Source of the DNA: CBDUQP01 sp965369385
Lineage (GTDB): Bacteria > Planctomycetota > Phycisphaerae > SM23-33
Direction: 5' to 3'
Assembly (NCBI GenBank): GCA_965369385.1
Contig: CBDUQP010000049.1
Location: 1-20,860 of the forward strand
Length of the DNA stretch: 20,860 nt
The notes under the pieces were generated by a model. It searched no databases. It saw nothing but the letters and a program-made list of their open reading frames with translations, and had not been told where the DNA came from. Below, one piece after another: positions 16,825-20,860 of this stretch. Both the position numbers and the translations under genes were made by a program. Within the stretch, counting starts at the first letter, position 1. Each line of letters opens with the position of its first letter.

Positions 16825-16859
16825 CGGCTGGAATTCCGGCATCTTCTTGTGTGGACCGC

Positions 16860-17498
16860 CTATTTGGCCGGCGCGGGTTTGGGATTTCTGAGCCGCTCCA
16901 CCACATCCACGGCCGCCGCCATGTTTGGTGAGTATGTGTTCTCGCCTACTGTTTCTATGTAGCGAATTACTCCTTTGCGGTCTATTACGAAAACCGCGCG
17001 GGCAAGTACATCGCTACCGCTCATCTTGAGCCCCCAGCTTTTGCCGAAACCGTCCGGTTCGTCGGATACGAACATGACATCCTGCACGCTGTTGGTATCG
17101 CACCATGTCTGCTGCTCTCCCGGCGTATCGGTGCTGATGATGGCCATGTTTACATCATCGCCAAGGCGATGTTGAAGATCGTGCAGTTCCAGAGCGGTGC
17201 TTGTACATACGGGCGTGTCGATTGCCGGCACAACGCATAGAAGTGTGATCTTGTCAGTCAGCGACGACAGCTTAACTTTTCCGCCCCTCATGCTCCTAAC
17301 CGCCACGTCCGGCATGCGGTCTCCCACGGCCAGGTTGCTTCCGACAAGGCTCATGGGTTTGCCCCTGAGCGTAACTGGAGTGCCCGGACCGGTTACGTCT
17401 GATCGCGGGGCCGCGCGTTTTGTCCAGGCGGGCTGGCCGCAGGCGGAGATGAGGATGAAGGCTACCGGTACAAGAACTACTAGAAGAATGGGTTTCAT
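16860..17498 (-). CDS. tpx: Thiol peroxidase (Tpx family) with lipoprotein signal
   Basis: A 212-aa atypical 2-Cys peroxiredoxin. PAIDTPVCTSTALEL carries the peroxidatic cysteine in the Tpx context, and the cysteine in QTWCDTNSVQDVMFVSD fits the resolving cysteine. FGKSWGLKMSGSDVLARAVFVIDRKGVIRYIE is the family C-terminal block. Start ATG 17498 has a perfect AGGAG at 7 bases. An in-frame extension to 17669 is rejected because it would place the signal peptide internally. The N-terminus MKPILLVVLVPVAFILISAC is a hydrophobic signal with lipobox ISAC, so the enzyme should be anchored outside the cytoplasmic membrane. Tpx is usually cytoplasmic or soluble periplasmic. A few residues (PKPAPAK) extend the C-terminus. 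It converges with the M56 gene. Confidence 0.88.
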   Translation of the reverse strand: MKPILLVVLVPVAFILISACGQPAWTKRAAPRSDVTGPGTPVTLRGKPMSLVGSNLAVGDRMPDVAVRSMRGGKVKLSSLTDKITLLCVVPAIDTPVCTSTALELHDLQHRLGDDVNMAIISTDTPGEQQTWCDTNSVQDVMFVSDEPDGFGKSWGLKMSGSDVLARAVFVIDRKGVIRYIETVGENTYSPNMAAAVDVVERLRNPKPAPAK

Positions 17499-17658
17499 TG
17501 TAATGCTCCTGAGAAGAAGAAGACCTGTTCGCCCGTGATATGATCCATGGCCGCGAATATCCCGAGGCTCTGCCCGGCGATCCGACGAGGATTCCTTGCG
17601 GTGATCTTTGATCGTATTCATGCCTATTACCCCATTGCGCATTGTCTGCTCCGAAAGG

Positions 17659-17664
17659 ATTATA
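17659..17664 (-). promoter_or_regulatory. Possible -10 element for tpx
   Basis: TATAAT on the minus strand, with only a weak -35 (TGTTTA) at 17 bp. Transcription from here would leave a leader of about 150 nt before tpx. Confidence 0.35.
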
Positions 17665-17777
17665 CGCACGGCGGCTGAGAATAAACATGAACAGGCGGCC
17701 GGTTGGCAACAGAGCTTGCCAACGTGTGGTATTCTCGCGTGTGAACGGGAACGATATAGTTTGCTTCTGCGAAGGGT

Positions 17778-18230
17778 TTAGTCGACAGCGACCTTCACTA
17801 CGATCTTCAGGAGCATGTCGTTGCTGACGAGCGGAGCGTGTGCATCTTGCGGAAAGAAGATTGTGAACATGCCCGGTCCGACGGGAATCCAGCAGTCAGT
17901 TTTGTCGAGGAAGAGTTGGTAGTCGCCGTCGGGATCGTATTCGTTTTCGGGCGTGATGCATTCATCGCAGCTCTTCCATCCCATCTCGTCGATGCCTTCG
18001 AGCACTATCTGGATATCTGCGTACTTGCGGTGTACTTCCAGCTTGGCTGCGTCGCGATCTCTGCCCTGAGCCCTTCCAACCATCGCATACACATTCTCGC
18101 CGTCAATCTCGTACTTTTCGTCCGGCTGCAGTTGCGACAGATCGGTAGCCTGAAGAAAGGAGATGGCTGTTTTGAAGTTATCGCTGAGGTTTGCGTAAGT
18201 TTCTATGTTGGTAAGTTTGTCGAGAATCAT
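17778..18230 (-). CDS. YhcH/YjgK/YiaL family (DUF386) cupin-like protein
   Basis: A 150-aa protein. The family blocks are LEVHRKYADIQIVLEGIDEMGWKS, with the metal-binding His and Glu region, and FTIFFPQDAHAPLV, with the second conserved histidine. ATG 18230 has AAGGA 8 bases upstream. An in-frame extension to 18377 lacks family similarity and is not used. Members act on sugars: EbgC/YhcH-type proteins sit in beta-galactosidase and sialic-acid operons, and a sialic-acid anomerase role is known for one member. The actual substrate here is unclear. It is the first gene downstream of the predicted small-RNA terminator on the same strand, 235 nt away, so a leader/attenuator relationship is possible. 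Confidence 0.9.
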   Translation of the reverse strand: MILDKLTNIETYANLSDNFKTAISFLQATDLSQLQPDEKYEIDGENVYAMVGRAQGRDRDAAKLEVHRKYADIQIVLEGIDEMGWKSCDECITPENEYDPDGDYQLFLDKTDCWIPVGPGMFTIFFPQDAHAPLVSNDMLLKIVVKVAVD

Positions 18231-18464
18231 GATGTTATCCTTTTTGTGATTGTGGAGATTCTCACATATTCTGAGTTCGAGTTCCACTGCGGAAGTAGTT
18301 TGTTTCGAACGTTCTGGCGGTGATGGATGATGGGTGGATCGCCGAAAGGTGGATTGCGTAACCGGGAAGGTTGGCACTTGGGGTGAGGCTTATAGGCGGG
18401 TTTGCGTTGGCGGGAATTATCTACGGTATTTTGCGTCGTGAACTAGAAAGTCGCGAAGGCAGAT

Positions 18465-18546
18465 AAAAAGAGTGCGACACATCCCGGTGGAGGGATACCG
18501 GAGTGTCGCACATATTCCACAGGAAGGAGGAGGACCTGCGGAACAG
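18465..18546 (-). ncRNA. Candidate small RNA with two C-rich anti-Shine-Dalgarno-like loops
   Basis: Read on the minus strand from about 18546. Stem 1 pairs UUCCGCAGG (18543-18535) with CCUGUGGAA (18523-18515): 9 bp with one G-U, closing the 11-nt loop UCCUCCUCCUU. Stem 2 pairs GUGCGACAC (18511-18503) with GUGUCGCAC (18480-18472) and continues with CCGGU/ACCGG around the loop AUCCCUCC; it is followed by UCUUUUUA, an intrinsic terminator. An alternative inner pairing, AUCCC with GGGAU, is possible. A consensus promoter lies at the right distance upstream. Length is about 82 nt. The loops are complementary to Shine-Dalgarno sequences, resembling in principle the alphaproteobacterial cuckoo RNAs. 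An attenuator for the DUF386 gene is the alternative. Confidence 0.6.
18472..18511 (-). terminator. Intrinsic terminator of the candidate small RNA
   Basis: Perfect 9-bp outer stem plus 5-bp inner stem, directly followed on the minus strand by TCTTTTTA (18471-18464). No T run follows on the plus strand, which fixes the direction. Confidence 0.7.
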
Positions 18547-18551
18547 TATTC

Positions 18552-18580
18552 ATTATAACCAACAATGTGCCAAAAGTCAA
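18552..18580 (-). promoter_or_regulatory. Consensus sigma70 promoter driving the candidate small RNA
   Basis: On the minus strand TTGACT (18580-18575), a 17-bp spacer, then a perfect TATAAT (18557-18552). Expected transcription start is about 18545-18547. It is the best-matching promoter I found in the window. Confidence 0.75.
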
Positions 18581-18745
18581 GTAATGATAAGAGTTAACGC
18601 ATTGTTCGTGTTCTTAGGGTGTTCATCTTAATCTTGCCGGGCCGGCGATCTGGGGGGAGGGCGATTGACGCATGGTTAGGGAATTCCAGTAGGTTACGAA
18701 AACAGGTGCTGCTGTTAGTTGGGCAAACTCTTGGGTGGAGAGTTC

Positions 18746-18774
18746 TTGACAAGGAATGGTCGTTCGATGATAAT
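18746..18774 (+). promoter_or_regulatory. Strong promoter for the cold-shock gene with a leader of about 230 nt
   Basis: Perfect TTGACA (18746-18751), a 17-bp spacer, then GATAAT (18769-18774). The start of transcription would be near 18781, leaving a 5' UTR of about 230 nt before ATG 19012, as is usual for temperature-regulated csp genes. The rest of the 781-bp gap 18231-19011 holds the candidate small RNA and no other clear feature. Confidence 0.7.
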
Positions 18775-19011
18775 TGTGCACGATGATATAGGTAATTCAG
18801 TGGGCGTGTTCGGGGAACGGGTTCCTCGGGTCTGCTGGTGTTAGTTGTGGTTCCCAGCTTGTTGGTCAGATCATGGAACAGGCAGCGTATCAATTGTCTC
18901 CGGGGTTCATGCGTACCGGTTTTTTGTTGATTGTGGCGTTGTCTTTCTTTGTGTTCAGGGCATATTTGGCTGTTCAATTCTTGGGTACCTGTTTTGTGGA
19001 AGGACATGATT

Positions 19012-19221
19012 ATGGCTACGGGCAAGGTAAAATGGTTTAACGATGCGAAGGGTTTTGGTTTCATAGAAGCAGACGGTGACGGGGGCGATGTCTTTGTGCA
19101 TTACAATGACATTCAGGGCGAAGGCTTCAAGACGTTGGCCGAAGGCGAAGCAGTATCGTTTAACGTCACAAGCGGCGAAAAAGGTCCGCGTGCAGCCGAA
19201 GTCGTTCGAGCAGAAGCATAG
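19012..19221 (+). CDS. Cold-shock protein, CspA family
   Basis: A 69-aa single cold-shock domain that binds single-stranded nucleic acid. MATGKVKWFNDAKGFGFIE contains RNP1 (KGFGFIE) and VFVHYNDI contains RNP2. The family aromatic residues are present. I chose ATG 19012 because AAGGA (19000-19004) lies 7 bases upstream; ATG 19006 in frame is too close to it. The acidic GDGGD insert before RNP2 is slightly unusual. The long leader and strong promoter suggest high, post-transcriptionally tuned expression. Confidence 0.95.
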   Translation: MATGKVKWFNDAKGFGFIEADGDGGDVFVHYNDIQGEGFKTLAEGEAVSFNVTSGEKGPRAAEVVRAEA

Positions 19222-19284
19222 TCTTCTGATTCCTGGTGGCGTTTTGTTCAAACTTTTGGATATCTGCGCCCACAGAGATGTGAG

Positions 19285-19390
19285 CAGTTGTGCAAGGGTC
19301 AGCAAAATCGCCGGGATATTGCACAAATAACTGATGGACAATCGGATGGGCGGGTGCGTCGTCGGAGACAACGTCTTTTGTCGACGCACC
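19285..19390. repeat. Two hairpins downstream of the cold-shock gene
   Basis: The 578-bp gap 19222-19799 shows no convincing gene. TTGTGCAA/TTGCACAA (19288-19295/19319-19326), extended by CAGTT/AACTG with a bulge, and a perfect GGTGCGTCG/CGACGCACC (19353-19361/19382-19390) are inverted repeats. Neither is followed by a T run on either strand. Possible roles are a csp 3' UTR structure or protein-binding sites. Confidence 0.5.
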
Positions 19391-19799
19391 ATTCCCGGTT
19401 TTCTGCCGGTAGTGATGGCTCGGATTGTCATGGATGGTAGCGAAGTTGGTTTTCCACGGGGATATGCGTTGCAGACGGTCTTGTGGGCCCATAGAATACC
19501 GGTGTTGCTGGTCGGTTCGTTTTTTTATGCGCACTTTGTCCTCCGGCGTTAACGGCTTCGGCCGAACGGTGCCATTGCGTGTTTCGACACATCCAGCAAT
19601 CTGTTGAAAATTGGGTCACGTGGCATATGTGTGGTATTTTTGCTGAGCACCTGGGGAACGAAGGCAAAGGCAATTCGGGTGAATTGTCGAGTGTTGTTCG
19701 GGGCGCAGGGGCAGCAGGCAAGCCATCGTATGCAGCAGGAATATTTGGGTGGGCTGCCGGCGTGGCAGGAGCACAGTAAGAGCTACGGAAGGTTCACAG

Positions 19800-20735
19800 A
19801 TGTCCATCAAGATTCGTTGCAGCGAGTGCGAGAAGCGAGTTTCAGTTGACGAAGCGTTCAAAGGCGGTATGTGTAGATGTCCGTATTGTGGCGTATTGAT
19901 TGCCATTGCGGGGGCTTCTCATTCCCACCTGGACGCGCATAAGCCTGATTCCCCCAGCAGACCCGCCCGCCCGGACAGTCCGGTTTCTGAGCCTTCTCGC
20001 CCCGATTCAGCCATCGAATCGCAATCGCCAGAGCCTGGCATCCAGGATTATGTTCCGGTCGCCAAGCCCGTGTTTCTTCAGGGTATCACGTCGATAATTC
20101 TCATTGCAGTCATTGGGGTCATGCTGGTTGGCGGTAGTATCGTCGCGGCCCATTTCCTGATGCACGGATGGCCCACGCCACCGAGTGCTGCGGACAATAA
20201 TGGGCGGGACGACAAACCGGATATACTGGAGGGACCTGCGATTCTGGATATTCTCGGCCTTACTCCACCGGTGGCATATTGCCTTGATAATAGTGAAAAC
20301 ATGGGCGAAGTGAAGGATGCCGCCATCAATATGGTGCTCCATTCGCTGGAATCGCTCGACGGCGGCGAGTTTTCGCTAATCATTGTTGACGATGGCGGAG
20401 TTGTGGTCTTTCGCGGGGGCATGGTGAAGGCAGATAGCGAGAGTATACGCTCAGCGGGCGATTTCATGAACGCCAGGGGCGTTTCGGGTGCTGCTGAGTT
20501 GGGACAATGTATTGCGGCTGCGGGGCGTTTGAAGCCCAAGAGCGTTGTTCTGCTGACACGTGAGACGGATATGACACTTGCAGGCGAGGTAAGGAAACTC
20601 GGCGGCGAGGGAATCCGGTTCGTTGGTATTGGTCTTCAGGGCGACAAGGAGTCGGCGCGTGAGCTGTTGGAATTGTCCACAGAGACTGGCGGCGAGGGCA
20701 AATCGCTCAGCGAGGGCGACCTGAGCCAATGGTAA
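19800..20735 (+). CDS. Zinc-ribbon, single-TM, vWA-like domain protein
   Basis: A 311-aa protein from ATG 19800, with GGAAGG 7 bases upstream. The N-terminus is a CxxC...CxCxxC zinc ribbon (IRCSEC, then GMCRCPYCG, about 5-34), followed by a proline/serine-rich linker. One TM lies near 100-125 (IILIAVIGVMLVGGSIVAAHFL). A C-terminal von Willebrand A-like domain begins VAYCLDNSENMG and continues with FSLIIVDDGG, GAAELGQCI and KSVVLLTRETD. The metal site DxSxS is DNSEN here, so the last serine is lost and Mg binding may be weak. This architecture is common in Planctomycetota; no partner gene lies in the window. The remaining 125 bp to the edge show nothing clear. Confidence 0.82.
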   Translation: MSIKIRCSECEKRVSVDEAFKGGMCRCPYCGVLIAIAGASHSHLDAHKPDSPSRPARPDSPVSEPSRPDSAIESQSPEPGIQDYVPVAKPVFLQGITSIILIAVIGVMLVGGSIVAAHFLMHGWPTPPSAADNNGRDDKPDILEGPAILDILGLTPPVAYCLDNSENMGEVKDAAINMVLHSLESLDGGEFSLIIVDDGGVVVFRGGMVKADSESIRSAGDFMNARGVSGAAELGQCIAAAGRLKPKSVVLLTRETDMTLAGEVRKLGGEGIRFVGIGLQGDKESARELLELSTETGGEGKSLSEGDLSQW

Positions 20736-20860
20736 GGTCAGTGGCGCAATCGAGCGATCTGGGCTCGCTGAGGCGTCAGTTTGCGATGTTACGTTCATTG
20801 ACGTCTCCCTCAAAAGTCGACTGTGACCGAGATTAGCGTTCATTCTGGGCTATAAGTGCT

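Noticed and set aside
18565..18597. Tiny open frame after the purine-rich AGGAGG stretch at 18521-18534
   Set aside because: The start codon is about 30 bases away from the RBS-like sequence, only 10 codons follow, and the purine run is explained as the complement of the small-RNA loop.

Overview
The window looks like a chromosomal segment of a Planctomycetota bacterium, probably Phycisphaerae-like. This is an inference from gene style: a BlaI/M56-peptidase pair whose peptidase carries many carboxypeptidase-regulatory-like modules, a zinc-ribbon/TM/vWA protein, trpS lying upstream of a co-oriented scpA, and palindrome-rich intergenic DNA. No rRNA, tRNA or CRISPR array was seen.

Layout, left to right. 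1-90 holds what looks like a transposon-end repeat plus one copy of a 26-nt dispersed repeat. 253-2421 (+) is a two-gene cassette: a small membrane protein, then a 505-aa protein with a PD-(D/E)XK-like N-terminus. 2422-3081 is repeat-rich and ends in a purF promoter. 3082-4653 (+) is purF with Fe-S ligands. 4659-4885 is a hairpin cluster between 26-bp direct repeats, followed by a secreted protein of unknown function (4902-5984). On the minus strand trpS (8100-9077), scpA (6548-7543) and a RidA-family gene (6068-6526) follow one another, with a 292-bp palindromic element between trpS and scpA. 9279-10992 (-) is a complete DarTG toxin-antitoxin operon, preceded by a low-confidence reading frame interrupted by a G10 tract.

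11473-12762 (+) is a sialidase-like beta-propeller enzyme. 12829-16824 (+) is an autoregulated BlaI-type repressor and a 1172-aa M56 membrane protease, with two matching operators over the promoter. 16860-17498 (-) is a thiol peroxidase with a lipoprotein signal, and 17778-18230 (-) is a YhcH/DUF386 protein. 18465-18580 (-) carries a complete-looking small-RNA gene: consensus promoter, a hairpin with a CCUCCUCC loop, and an intrinsic terminator whose loop also has CCCUCC. Divergent to it, a consensus promoter drives a cold-shock protein (19012-19221, +) through a leader of about 230 nt. The window ends with the vWA protein (19800-20735, +).

Most of the genes are housekeeping or stress functions. 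The accessory parts are the first cassette, DarTG and the repeats. The least expected item is the candidate small RNA with two anti-Shine-Dalgarno-like loops at 18465-18546.
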